Assembly (NCBI GenBank): GCA_040383885.1
Contig: JBEICQ010000001.1
Span: forward strand, 3,525 to 67,524
Reading direction: 5' to 3'
Source: JBEICQ01 sp040383885
Lineage (GTDB): Bacteria; Bacteroidota; Bacteroidia; UBA4408
Length of the DNA: 64,000 nucleotides
The notes beneath the pieces are model-generated. The model searched no databases, was not told the DNA's origin, and saw only the letters and a list, made by a program, of their open reading frames with translations. A program made the position numbers and the translations under genes. Numbering within the stretch: the first letter of the stretch is position 1; each line of letters begins with the position of its first letter. Positions 1 to 9,917 of this stretch are shown here, piece by piece.

Positions 1-3000
1 AAAGATACTGTCAGAGGATGTACATGCATTTTGAACAACAACAAGGGAGTAGATGCCGGAAGTGTCGGTAACTGCAACGGGAGAAGAAGTTCCGCTCACA
101 AATCCCGGACCGGTCCATGAATAGGTAGAACCGGCACTAAAGGTTCCTGCTGTTAATACCACATTGTTTCCACTCAAAACACATTGCAAGAGGGAATCAA
201 CACCGTTGTTGATATTCACTGAGAATGGTGTCCCGATGGTGATGTTGATAGAATCCCGTGTGGTTCCACAAGCATTGGTTACATCCACAAAATACAAGCC
301 TGTTTGGCTAAAAGTTCTTACCGCTTGTGCGGGACCGTTATCACTCCAGAGGTAGGTGAATCCCTGGTTTCCTGCATTTACTGTTACCGATGACTGGCAA
401 ACTGCCGTATCAGAACCAAGACTAACAGTAGGCAACTGAAGGGAAACTTGCACAGAAGCCGAGTCAGAAGCAGAACAACCGAATACATTGGTTACTGTTA
501 CATTGTAAGTATTCGTTCCAAGTTGAAATACAGAGATAATTTGTGTGGTATCTGCAGCCGTTAGGCCCTGTCCTGTCCAAACATAGCCTGATCCCGGATT
601 ACCTGCATCAAGCAAAACGGCAGCATTACAAGCTGAAGAATCACTGAGATTAACAACCGGTATTGGGTTCAGCGTAACCAGTGCGGGTGCACTTGTTGTT
701 GTTCCGCATCCGTTAGTGGCCGCGGCTATGTAAGATCCGTTTTGGCTTACCGAAATCGTTCCGGTTGTATCCGTCAGTAATGTACCATTCCTTGTCCAGG
801 TATAAGTGTTTTGTGGTCCTCCTGCTGTGAGCGAAATACTGCTGGCACAGGTGTCATAAGGGCCTCCAAGATTCACAACCGGAAGGGAACCATCCAGGTT
901 AACGAGGATAGTATCAGATGACTGACATCCTCCTTGAAGGGAGACCAGAAGAATATAAGTGCCGGTTTGTGTTACCGTCAGCGTCGGTTGATTGCCTCCG
1001 ATGGATTGACCATTCCTTGTCCACTGGTAAGAGTTTGCTCCGGTAATTCCGGAATTGAGTAATACGCTGCCGCCACATTGCTGAACATCCGGACCCAGAT
1101 CAACATTGGGGTCAGAGAGGAACTCAACATTCACTGCGCTGCTTACTGTGCTTCCGCATCCATTGGTTACCGTCACAAAATAAGCGCCTGTTGCTGTTAC
1201 ATTGAGTGTTTGGTTGGTATCTGCAGCGGTAGTTGAAGTGCCGGACCAGTCATAGCTTGATCCCGGATTACCGGCGTCCAGTGTAACAGTGTCGGCACAT
1301 GTTGAGATACTGCTACCGAGATTAACCACAGGTAATGTGTTGTCGAGGTTCACCGGTTTGGTGTCGCTGGCGGTACAATTGTTGACATCAGTAATGGTCA
1401 GGGAATATGTTCCTGTTACATTCACCAAAACAGTATCATTGCTATTGCTACCTAAGATGCCGGGACCTGACCATTCGTAGAGAGAAGCTTGAACAGGAGA
1501 GATCAGTTCAAGTGTTCCTCCACACTGGGCTACAGGCCCACCCAATTCAAGTGTAGGTAAGGTGTGGATAGTTAAGGTTGTTTGTCCGCTTGAAGAACCA
1601 CAGGCGTTGGTAACAGTCACGCTGAAAGTACCTGATTGATTTGCTGTGAAGAGCCTGTTTGTATCGGCCGGAGTTACACCCGGACCTGACCATTGGTATT
1701 GTAAGGCAGTGGGATTACCGGCATCAAGAGTAATGCTGCCTCCGCATTGCGCAGGAGGATTACCCAAACTTACCACCGGAGAACCGGTGTTGATGGTTAC
1801 TGCAATAGTTTTGCTTGCCGAGCAATTTTGGGCATTGGTTACCTGTACCGTGTAATTACCGGAGCTAAGAGCCAAAATCTGTTGGCTTGTACTTGCGTTG
1901 GACCACAGGTAGGTGGAGCCAACATTTCCTGCATCCAGGATGATTGGCGGATCACAAGAAGAAGTATCATTGAGAGAAATAACCGGTAAGGGGTTGATGG
2001 TAACAGCTGCAATGTTGGATGTGGTAGATCCGCATACATTTGTTACTGTAACAGAATAGGTACCGCTTGCATTCACATTTAGCGTAGCTAAGGTATCGGC
2101 AGCGGTGGTATTGGTGCCAGACCATACATAGCTTGATCCCGGAGTAGTGGCATTAAGCACAACAGAGCCACCGCATTGAGTAGTGCTTGGTGGCAATGAA
2201 ACCAATGGTGTAGTGAGGATAGAAACATTTACAGGGGCAGATTGTGAAGAGCACCCGTTAACATCTGTAACCGTAACAAAGTAGTTTCCGCCGGCAACAA
2301 CAAGCAGGCTGTCGTTGGTGGAATTGTCATTCCATGTGTTTCCTGAAAGTGCACTTGAAACAAGAGTGAGTGAACTACCCTGACAGATAGCCGTATCCTG
2401 AGAGGGCGATATCACAGGAACCACAGGATTGGGATTCACTGTAATAGTTACAGGATTTGAAGATTGATTACAAATGGTATTAAAAAGGGTATAGGTACCC
2501 GACTGCGTAACAGTAATACTAATTTCATTGGGGTTAACTGGTGGTGGTGTACCTTGCCAAGTGAATCCGGATGTAAGGTTGGAGGTTAATACAACCGAAC
2601 CTCCCTGACAAAAAGAAGGACTTCCAAGTGTCGTGATAACCGGTTGTTGAGAGGATAGAACCTGTAAGTTAAATAAGCTCGGCAATGATGAACAACCTGT
2701 TGTCTGGTCGGTGAAGATTACTGAATGTACGCCATTCTGAGTTGCACTGATGGTGGGACTGGTAAGAGTGAAATTATCAGGCAATGTCCAGGCTAGACCT
2801 GTAGAATAATTGCTTGCAGAGAGCGTAGAAGATCCACCGGAACAGATGGTGTTTCCGTTTGATGAGACAATCAACGGACTTGCAGGCTGGGGACTGAATG
2901 TAACAGTTACATCCGAAGAGGTGCTACTGCAACCAAACCCGTTGAACACAGTTACATTATAGGCACCGGGGGTTTCAACATAAACAGAATCGTTGTTTGA

Positions 3001-6000
3001 GGAGATTCCCGGATTCCACTGATATAGTGATGCAAGCGAAGAGGTAACGAGAAGCACTGAGTCACCGGCGCAATTTGTGAAATTGGAGGGTGAACTAACC
3101 TGCGGTTGATTGGGTAGAGGATTGATAGAAACTGGGAAGGGGGCTGACATGTTCGAGCAGCCATTTACGATTACAGTGTAGCTTCCTGAATCAGATACAA
3201 CGATAGATCTGGTGCTCAGATTTAAAGAATCTCCGTCTTTAAACCACACATTGTTATTCAGAGAGGATGAGGTGAGGGTAAGAGAATCCCCTGCGCAGAT
3301 TTGATTGGATCCACTATTGGAGGTTATTACCGGAGTAATTATCTGGCTTGAGGTAACATTAACTGAGGGAGAGGTGGCTGAGCAATTGTTTGCATCTGTG
3401 ATGGTTACCGTGATACCTGATAGCGTACTGTCTACTGTAATTGCTGGAGTGGTTTGGTTACCCGGTGTCCAAAGGATGCTTACAAGAGGCTGAGGAGCAA
3501 TGAACAGGTTTACAGAGTCTCCTTCACAAAAAGAAAGTGGGCCGGAAGCTTGGATAATTGGCGCAATGGCGCTATTTACGGTTACTGTAATTGAATTGGA
3601 CTGACCTGAAAGACACTCATTGTCATCCTGAAAAACCACGAAATAAGTACCGGGTGTATCAAAGATACGGGTTGGTGAGTTTGAAATTGGGGAAGTGGGT
3701 GCAGAAGCTTCAAACCAGGTTATTCCTGTGAGTTGGTTGGATGAGAGAACTACAGAATCGCCCTGACAGAAAGTGGTAGGGCCGCCGGCGGTAATCTGGG
3801 GCGAAAGGGGCGTAGGATGTACAATTACAGCAATGGGATTGGATGTGGAGGAACAGCTGTTGGCATCGGTTTCAGTAACAGTAACCACATAATTTCCCGG
3901 CTGGGAGATGGTCAGCTGAGTGCCTGTTGTAGCATTAGCGTCGTTCCATACAAGTGTTCCACCGGAAGTTGTTGAAGTAAATGTAACAGGATTTCCTTCG
4001 CAAAAGGAGGTATCACCCGGATTAACAACAGGTTGAACAGGGAGTGGATTGACAAAAACAGTTACAGGGACAGACGGGGCAGAACAGCCGGGTATAGTAA
4101 CGATATAGTTTCCGGCAGTTCCAACTGAAATAGTTTGGCTTGTGGCTCCGTTAGACCAGATATTTCCTGTATTGATACTTGAAGATAACTGTACTGTTTC
4201 TCCCTGACAAAGCGTAATGGGGCCGGCAGGAGAAATCACCGGAGTGATGATTGGATTGACAACAACCTGCACCACTGCAGAAGTATCAGAACAATTGTTG
4301 ATGTCTGTGGTGACAACAGAAACTGACTGAGAAGTTTTGATAACAATTGAATCATTGGTGTTTGATGTTGAAACGCCATTGAATAACCATTGATAGGAAG
4401 AGGCAGGAGAGGAAACTAGCAACACTGAGTCTCCGTCACAGAAAGTGATAGGCCCGGAAGCAGCTATGGTTGGAATTACCGGAACATGAACGACAATAGC
4501 TGTATCGGTGAAAGAGCTACAACCAAGACCATCAGTATGAGTCAGACGATAGGTTCCTGCCTGATAAATAGCGATAGAATTTTGGCTGCTGATTACATTT
4601 CCGGGGTTAGAGAGAAGCCTCCAGGTGTTGCCTGCAGGGTATGAGGATTGAAGGACCACGCTGTCTCCCAAACAGAAAGTAAGCGAGCCGGAAACAATAC
4701 CCATTACCGGCGGAGCAGGCAATGGATTAAAGTTAAGCGTGAAGATTGAAGAGGTTGTACTGCAATTGATAGTAGAAGAAACTGTGAGCGTGTAATCTCC
4801 CGGGGTAATCACACGGATACTGGTGCCAGTATCGCCCGGAAGGGGACTTCCATTAAAATTCCACTGGTAAAAGTTTTCCACTGCATTGGTGGAGAGTGTC
4901 ACTGTGTCTCCGGAACATGGGCTACCCACAGCCGTTGACTGAATGGTGGGCACCGGAGGCGGGGGAAGAAAATTCAGCGTAAGGGGTGCAGATGTGCGGG
5001 AACAAGAACCGGCACCGGGTGCCGTGGTGACGGTTACCGTATAATTACCTGCCTGAGTGGCATTTTGGATCACATTTGTACCCAGCACCGTAGACCCTAC
5101 AGACCATTGATAGGTTACGGGTTGGGTCGCAGATACTGCTGTTAAATCTAGATTTCCACCACTACATACATTGGTGGGAAGTCCACTGGTAGAAATAGTT
5201 GGAATTGCTGGCACGGGAAAAATGCTAACAATGGCACGATATCTACGAGGCGTGGTACAAGCAGCATTTTCTGCTACATAAAAGGTATCCGTAATTGCCT
5301 GATTGGTGAGCGTGAGGGTGTTTGAGTTGGTCAATATCACATTGCCACCTACAGGAGCATCAAACCAGGTATAAGCATTGGCACCGGAATTTCCGCCACT
5401 TACTGTAAGCGTTACTGTAGCAGGGCCACAACTTTGGGCATTATTTACCGAAAGTGCATTGTATTCGTAAGCACCAATATCCGGATTGTTTACGCGAGCA
5501 ACACCACGCTGGTCGTTGGCTGGAGCCGATGTTGAACCTGCATCTATGGCAGGACTACAGGCGGTGAGTGCCAGTGTTTGTGTAGCCCCTCCGTTATCAC
5601 TCAGAGCTGTGCTGATTAAATCCGTACCCGGAAGTGCAAAAATATTTCCGGAGGTGTTGGCTCCCGGAGCAAATTCAAATCCGGTAGAATCAGAGAAAAG
5701 GTTGTGTCCCTGAGCAGATAAAATTCTGGTGTCTGTACTGTCAGGATTCACCCTGATGTCATTACCGGTATCCTGTACATTCTGGGCATCGTTGTTGCCA
5801 ACAAAACTATTATTGAGGGTAATGAAACCTGCATTGAGATAGATACCCCCACCATTACCTTGTGAAATATTATTAGCGATGGTAGTACTGTTGATGGTGG
5901 TGTTACAAGGCGTAATGATATCGATGGCACCTCCTACCCCTGCTACATTATTAGAAAAAGTGCAATTGGTAATTGTAAGAGTGGAGTTTAATCCGGCAAC

Positions 6001-6576
6001 GGCCAAGCCCCCGCCGATACCATTGCTATTGATGTTATTGTTGATGGTGGAATTTAAAATGGTAACATTCGCGTCATTGTTAATAAGAACTCCTGCTCCT
6101 GTATTTTGAGAACCTAAGTTCTGGCTGATTTGACAATTGTTTAGAACGACTGTAGCATCTTCGATGAGCATCCCGCCGCCTGAGCCAAAACCATTCTGAA
6201 CCTTTATGTTGGAAATAGTGACCACAAGATCATTTAAGGTATTGGGATCGGATATCTTGAGGATGGGGAAAAGGAAATTACCACTCAGCGTAAACATGGA
6301 GGCTGCCGGACCTTCCAACACTGTGTAGTTGAAAATGGTTGGTAATTGGGAGGTCAGATTTACCACTCCGGAAACCTGTATCAGAATCAGGTGTGGGTCT
6401 CCAGATGTTGTGCCTTCTGAATTGGCGTCAAGGATGGCCTGTCTGAATGACCCGGGACCGTTATCAAGGGTGTTGGTCACAGGAAATGTAGATGCCTTTG
6501 ATACCATTGTCTGCAGCAGCAGAGCAAGTATCAAGAAGAGAACCGGCTTAATGGATTTGATCATACGCTCGCTCAT
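1..6576 (-). CDS. Giant secreted Ig-repeat surface protein (partial, C-terminus outside window)
   Basis: The frame is open on the minus strand from an ATG at 6576 (alternative ATG at 6564) to base 1, giving 2192 codons without a stop in every stretch I translated; the gene continues off the left edge. Residues 1-27 form a signal peptide (MIKS, hydrophobic core, VSKA). Residues about 28-372 look like a right-handed beta-helix rich in Asn and Gly, ending in the choice-of-anchor Q signature (SPAIDAG, DQRG, DIGAYEY). From about 373 on I count roughly 24 Ig/PKD-like repeats of 70-76 residues, each starting with a Cys motif (FCxGDSV or QCGGSV), a central W or Y, and a G-x-Y-x-V-T-V strand with a second Cys. 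The family comprises T9SS-exported adhesins in Bacteroidota, and a sorting domain is expected beyond the edge. Role in adhesion is inferred. Confidence 0.88.
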   Translation of the reverse strand, partial: MSERMIKSIKPVLFLILALLLQTMVSKASTFPVTNTLDNGPGSFRQAILDANSEGTTSGDPHLILIQVSGVVNLTSQLPTIFNYTVLEGPAASMFTLSGNFLFPILKISDPNTLNDLVVTISNIKVQNGFGSGGGMLIEDATVVLNNCQISQNLGSQNTGAGVLINNDANVTILNSTINNNINSNGIGGGLAVAGLNSTLTITNCTFSNNVAGVGGAIDIITPCNTTINSTTIANNISQGNGGGIYLNAGFITLNNSFVGNNDAQNVQDTGNDIRVNPDSTDTRILSAQGHNLFSDSTGFEFAPGANTSGNIFALPGTDLISTALSDNGGATQTLALTACSPAIDAGSTSAPANDQRGVARVNNPDIGAYEYNALSVNNAQSCGPATVTLTVSGGNSGANAYTWFDAPVGGNVILTNSNTLTLTNQAITDTFYVAENAACTTPRRYRAIVSIFPVPAIPTISTSGLPTNVCSGGNLDLTAVSATQPVTYQWSVGSTVLGTNVIQNATQAGNYTVTVTTAPGAGSCSRTSAPLTLNFLPPPPVPTIQSTAVGSPCSGDTVTLSTNAVENFYQWNFNGSPLPGDTGTSIRVITPGDYTLTVSSTINCSTTSSIFTLNFNPLPAPPVMGIVSGSLTFCLGDSVVLQSSYPAGNTWRLLSNPGNVISSQNSIAIYQAGTYRLTHTDGLGCSSFTDTAIVVHVPVIPTIAASGPITFCDGDSVLLVSSPASSYQWLFNGVSTSNTNDSIVIKTSQSVSVVTTDINNCSDTSAVVQVVVNPIITPVISPAGPITLCQGETVQLSSSINTGNIWSNGATSQTISVGTAGNYIVTIPGCSAPSVPVTVFVNPLPVQPVVNPGDTSFCEGNPVTFTSTTSGGTLVWNDANATTGTQLTISQPGNYVVTVTETDANSCSSTSNPIAVIVHPTPLSPQITAGGPTTFCQGDSVVLSSNQLTGITWFEASAPTSPISNSPTRIFDTPGTYFVVFQDDNECLSGQSNSITVTVNSAIAPIIQASGPLSFCEGDSVNLFIAPQPLVSILWTPGNQTTPAITVDSTLSGITVTITDANNCSATSPSVNVTSSQIITPVITSNSGSNQICAGDSLTLTSSSLNNNVWFKDGDSLNLSTRSIVVSDSGSYTVIVNGCSNMSAPFPVSINPLPNQPQVSSPSNFTNCAGDSVLLVTSSLASLYQWNPGISSNNDSVYVETPGAYNVTVFNGFGCSSTSSDVTVTFSPQPASPLIVSSNGNTICSGGSSTLSASNYSTGLAWTLPDNFTLTSPTISATQNGVHSVIFTDQTTGCSSLPSLFNLQVLSSQQPVITTLGSPSFCQGGSVVLTSNLTSGFTWQGTPPPVNPNEISITVTQSGTYTLFNTICNQSSNPVTITVNPNPVVPVISPSQDTAICQGSSLTLVSSALSGNTWNDNSTNDSLLVVAGGNYFVTVTDVNGCSSQSAPVNVSILTTPLVSLPPSTTQCGGSVVLNATTPGSSYVWSGTNTTAADTLATLNVNASGTYSVTVTNVCGSTTSNIAAVTINPLPVISLNDTSSCDPPIILDAGNVGSTYLWSNASTSQQILALSSGNYTVQVTNAQNCSASKTIAVTINTGSPVVSLGNPPAQCGGSITLDAGNPTALQYQWSGPGVTPADTNRLFTANQSGTFSVTVTNACGSSSGQTTLTIHTLPTLELGGPVAQCGGTLELISPVQASLYEWSGPGILGSNSNDTVLVNVTGTYSLTITDVNNCTASDTKPVNLDNTLPVVNLGSSISTCADTVTLDAGNPGSSYDWSGTSTTAADTNQTLNVTATGAYFVTVTNGCGSTVSSAVNVEFLSDPNVDLGPDVQQCGGSVLLNSGITGANSYQWTRNGQSIGGNQPTLTVTQTGTYILLVSLQGGCQSSDTILVNLDGSLPVVNLGGPYDTCASSISLTAGGPQNTYTWTRNGTLLTDTTGTISVSQNGSYIAAATNGCGTTTSAPALVTLNPIPVVNLSDSSACNAAVLLDAGNPGSGYVWTGQGLTAADTTQIISVFQLGTNTYNVTVTNVFGCSASDSASVQVSLQLPTVSLGSDTAVCQSSVTVNAGNQGFTYLWSDNGPAQAVRTFSQTGLYFVDVTNACGTTRDSINITIGTPFSVNINNGVDSLLQCVLSGNNVVLTAGTFSAGSTYSWTGPGFVSGTSSPVAVTDTSGIYSLVVVQNACTSSDSIF

Positions 6577-6617
6577 TTATTCAAGTTGAAAATTGCCATG
6601 GATTTTGTCAATCCCCG

Positions 6618-6651
6618 CAAAAGTAATGATTTACATGCTAAACCGTGCAAA
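6618..6651 (-). promoter_or_regulatory. Putative Bacteroidota promoter of the giant surface protein
   Basis: Read on the minus strand, TTTG (6651-6648) is followed after 22 bases by TACTTTTG (6625-6618), which fits the Bacteroidota -33/-7 pattern TTTG/TAnnTTTG with a slightly long spacer. It lies about 40 bases before the ATG at 6576. The rest of 6577-6810 shows no gene. Confidence 0.45.
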
Positions 6652-6810
6652 TTTTGATGTGTTTAAAAAAAAAAGCAATCTAATGTTTTTCTAATCTCAT
6701 AACCCAATGTATCCGGAGTAAAAGCCTCAAACCATAGGGCAGTTAAAACAAAGGATTTGTCGTTCATTTTAACCAATTTGTCGGAAAATAATTACCCATA
6801 ATATCTTACT

Positions 6811-8184
6811 TCATGAAAAGTAAGACTCCGGAAAAACAAGTCTCACCCGGGTAATTGAGTCTTTGGTTGTTTCCAAGACAAGTCTGATGCTGTGAATTTC
6901 ACAAATTTTATGCACCAGACTGAGACCTATTCCGTGTCCCCTGGTGCCGGAACTTTGCCTGCCCCTGTAGAAAGGTGCAAAAATCAGTTCTTTTTCCTCC
7001 GGCATAAAGGTTACGCCTTGATTTGAAAAATTCATTGAAACAAATCCCTGGGTGGACAACTCAGCGAGTACCCGATGATCGGAAGAAAATTTACAGGCGT
7101 TGTCAAGCAAATTGAAAATGGCTGTTTTAAGCAGTGCCTCATTGCCTTTTACGATGAGCTTGTTTTCATCCTCCGGCATGGTATCAACGGAAATACCTAT
7201 TGAGTGATTAGGATACTTTTGTTTATACGCTTCAAGGGTGGTCCAAAAAAGTTCGTCAATCCTGAGTTCGGTGTATTCGATCAAGTTGTCATTTCTGTTC
7301 AGGCGAGTAAGCTGAAGCAATTGGGAGGTGATGTTGTTTAGCTCAAGTATATCTTCATGAAGGCTCTTTAATACATCCTTGTAATCCTCATTTGTTCGTT
7401 CCTTGATCAGTGCTACTTCAATCTGAGAGGTGATAGCAGCCAGGGGGTTCTGTAATTCATGAGAGGCTGACGCTATAAAAATTCTTTGCAACTTGAATGA
7501 TTCCTCTATGCGGTCGAGCATCATGTTAAAAGTGATAATCATTCTACCAATTTCATCGCTTGGATTTTGATTCACTATCCTTCGGTCAATTTGCTCAGCA
7601 GTGATATTGTTTACCTGATCAATCACTTGGTTTATCGGAGCGAGCATTCTTCCTGAAAAAAGATAGCCTGCTGCAATTACGATGGTTATCGTTCCCAGGT
7701 ACAAAAAGAGAATATTGTTCCTGAGATTTTGCAGCTTGCTATATCCCCAACGATCCCATGCTGCACAAACAATGAACAAATTTCTACCGGACTCAGGAAT
7801 CAAAATTCCATACATTTCATATTTCCCTGTACTGAAAAACCCCTCTTTTTTCGTACGCATGAGATTAAAAAAAGAAGGAGAAAAACTCAGAATATTAGGA
7901 TTTTTAAGTACATATATTGGATGTGCTTGCTCATCGAATATCATCAGGTGTTCATTCACAAGATTGTCTCTCTGGTTTCTTGAGAAAACCTTTAGCATTC
8001 CGGAATCTATGCGTTGGTTCAGAATGCCTATATCAGCTACTGAAAACACCTTTGCCTTTAATCTCTCTTTGTATTCATCCTCACGGTAAATGGAGGAGGA
8101 AATATAGATTAACAGAAAAAAAATACCCACCAAAATGGTGACGATTGCAGAGAAAATAATCGCCAGTTTGGTTCTGATTTGCAT
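6811..8184 (-). CDS. Two-component sensor histidine kinase
   Basis: A 457-residue membrane histidine kinase. TM1 is at about residues 7-28, an extracytoplasmic sensing region at about 30-155, TM2 at about 157-177, then a HAMP linker, a HisKA domain with phospho-acceptor His242 in SHELQNPL, and an HATPase domain with N box (LLDNACKFSS) and G box (RGHGIGLSL). It should autophosphorylate and pass phosphate to the response regulator encoded 2 bases upstream (8187-8864). The sensor region is not recognised, so the signal is unknown. The ATG at 8184 gives a positively charged start ahead of TM1. It is the last gene of the minus-strand run that begins at 16694. Confidence 0.93.
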   Translation of the reverse strand: MQIRTKLAIIFSAIVTILVGIFFLLIYISSSIYREDEYKERLKAKVFSVADIGILNQRIDSGMLKVFSRNQRDNLVNEHLMIFDEQAHPIYVLKNPNILSFSPSFFNLMRTKKEGFFSTGKYEMYGILIPESGRNLFIVCAAWDRWGYSKLQNLRNNILFLYLGTITIVIAAGYLFSGRMLAPINQVIDQVNNITAEQIDRRIVNQNPSDEIGRMIITFNMMLDRIEESFKLQRIFIASASHELQNPLAAITSQIEVALIKERTNEDYKDVLKSLHEDILELNNITSQLLQLTRLNRNDNLIEYTELRIDELFWTTLEAYKQKYPNHSIGISVDTMPEDENKLIVKGNEALLKTAIFNLLDNACKFSSDHRVLAELSTQGFVSMNFSNQGVTFMPEEKELIFAPFYRGRQSSGTRGHGIGLSLVHKICEIHSIRLVLETTKDSITRVRLVFPESYFS

Positions 8185-8186
8185 TT

Positions 8187-8864
8187 TTAAATATCAGCAA
8201 GATAATATCCTTTCCCAACTTTTGTTTGAATCAGCTTTTGCTCAAAGTCCTTGTCTATCTTTTTTCTAAGATAATTAACATATACCTCTACTATATTGGT
8301 ACCAGTATCAAAACTTATATTCCAAATTTTTTCAATGATTTCTTTGCGGCTAAGAATTTTGCCTTGTTTTTTAATCAACAGTTCCAGGAGGGCAAATTCC
8401 TTGGTTGTTAAATCAATTTTTTGTCCCCTGCGATAAACTTCTCTCGAAAAAAGTTCAAGCGTTAAATCGCCATAAGAAAGAAGATGTGTGTCCTCTTCTG
8501 TTCGGCGGTATTTTTTATTTGCATTATGGATTCTTGCAATGAGCTCTTTGAAATCAAAAGGTTTTACCAAGTAATCGTCTGCACCTATTTCAAATCCTTT
8601 TAATTTATCTTCAATCATTCCGAGTGCGGTGAGAAAAATGACAGGGACTTGTATGCCATTTTCACGAATGGTTTTACAAAATTCGAAACCATTGATCTCC
8701 GGCATCAGAACATCGGAAACGATGACACTATAATTTTTGCCAAGAGCCATTTGTATTGCCGAACTTCCATCATTGCAAGTTTCTACAGAGAAGCCCGATT
8801 CTTCCAGTCCCTTGCGGAGGGTACTGAGTGTTTTGGGTTCATCTTCTACAACAAGTATTTTCAT
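8187..8864 (-). CDS. OmpR/PhoB-family response regulator
   Basis: A 225-residue regulator with an N-terminal receiver domain (acidic pocket E7-D8-E9, phospho-acceptor Asp51 in VSDVLMP, Thr79, Lys101 in VKPF) and a C-terminal winged helix of the OmpR type (TTKEFALLELL, YVNYLRKKID, VGKGYYL). It is the obvious partner of the kinase that follows after 2 bases. The gene starts 10 bases after the potassium channel stop, so all three may share a transcript, hinting at an ionic or envelope signal, though that link is inference from position only. Confidence 0.95.
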   Translation of the reverse strand: MKILVVEDEPKTLSTLRKGLEESGFSVETCNDGSSAIQMALGKNYSVIVSDVLMPEINGFEFCKTIRENGIQVPVIFLTALGMIEDKLKGFEIGADDYLVKPFDFKELIARIHNANKKYRRTEEDTHLLSYGDLTLELFSREVYRRGQKIDLTTKEFALLELLIKKQGKILSRKEIIEKIWNISFDTGTNIVEVYVNYLRKKIDKDFEQKLIQTKVGKGYYLADI

Positions 8865-8874
8865 GGATGAATAA

Positions 8875-9879
8875 TTAATGATTCATGTTGCCGAGTAATT
8901 GATTCATGGCTTGCAACTGTTTTTCACTTCCCATTGCAATAAGTTTATCCCCCTGTTCAATAAGTGTGTCGAGGGGTGGATTGAGGATATATTTTCCTTT
9001 TTGATTTTTGATGGCCAACACTGTGGATCCGGTCACTCGCCTGATGTTCATTGAATCAAGGCTTCGGGATACCGGACAAATAAATTCGCGGATGGCAAAA
9101 GAATCGCTATGCTGCACAGACATGATATCTAGCAGTTCCTTTATATCGGGACTCAATACCAGGGTGGCCATCTGAGCTCCGCCTAATTTATCTGGCATGA
9201 TAATGTTGCTGGCACCTGCCGTTTTCAGTTTATTAACAGACGAGTCCATACTTGCTCTGCTGATGATTGGCAAATCCGGACGCATTTCTCTTGCAGTGAG
9301 AACAACATACACATTATCAGCATCATTCGGAAGGGTTGTTATCAATGCCCTTGCTTTGTCAATGCCTGCTTTTAACAGGGTATCTTCCCGTGTGGCATCA
9401 GCCTCTATCATAAGTATAAGAGGGCTCTCTTCAAAATACTTGTCATGCTTTTCTTCAATGGTTACTACCTGGATTTTTTTTTCCATCAAAACACTTGCGG
9501 CTTCCCGGCCATTGCGCCCATAGCCGCAAATAATAACATGATTTTGTATTTGTTCAAGCTTCTGATTCATGCGGTAAATCCGGTAATACTGAATAAAATC
9601 ACCATCAAGTAAAAAACGGGATACCAAGGTAATAAAATATGTGATTACCGAGAGGCTCAGGAGGATGAGAGAAATGGTGAAAATTTTGCCCTCATCCGAA
9701 AGGGGTTTTACTTCTGAAAATCCCACCGTGCCCACAGTTATTACGGTCATATACAAGGCATCCAACAATTTGTAATGCTCCAGAAATACATAACCTACAA
9801 CCCCATAAATGAAGATGGCAACCACCAGCAGAAATCCATATCTAACGGGTTTGAATGGATTGAGTGTTACAATTCTCAT
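8875..9879 (-). CDS. Two-TM potassium channel with RCK (TrkA-N/TrkA-C) domains
   Basis: A 334-residue protein in the order TM1 (about 14-33), re-entrant pore helix with selectivity filter TVGTVGFSE (48-56), TM2 (about 66-88), a Rossmann RCK-N domain with dinucleotide motif GYGRNG (119-124), and a TrkA-C domain at about 250-330. Channels of this type are tetrameric, ligand-gated K+ channels of the inner membrane. The filter reads TVGF rather than the classical TVGYG, a variant common in prokaryotic RCK channels. It sits 38 bases after the lipoprotein gene and 10 bases before the response regulator gene. Confidence 0.9.
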   Translation of the reverse strand: MRIVTLNPFKPVRYGFLLVVAIFIYGVVGYVFLEHYKLLDALYMTVITVGTVGFSEVKPLSDEGKIFTISLILLSLSVITYFITLVSRFLLDGDFIQYYRIYRMNQKLEQIQNHVIICGYGRNGREAASVLMEKKIQVVTIEEKHDKYFEESPLILMIEADATREDTLLKAGIDKARALITTLPNDADNVYVVLTAREMRPDLPIISRASMDSSVNKLKTAGASNIIMPDKLGGAQMATLVLSPDIKELLDIMSVQHSDSFAIREFICPVSRSLDSMNIRRVTGSTVLAIKNQKGKYILNPPLDTLIEQGDKLIAMGSEKQLQAMNQLLGNMNH

Positions 9880-9917
9880 GGTGAATGGGCAAGTTAACTA
9901 AAATATCAAAATATGAC

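Noticed and set aside
460..5460. Regular repeats every 200-240 bases that might suggest a CRISPR or tandem DNA array
   Set aside because: The repeats are at protein level (Ig-like domains) in one open frame; the DNA copies are diverged and lack short identical repeats with spacers.
7682..8089. Plus-strand frame opposite the histidine kinase
   Set aside because: Antisense shadow; kinase frame has all motifs.
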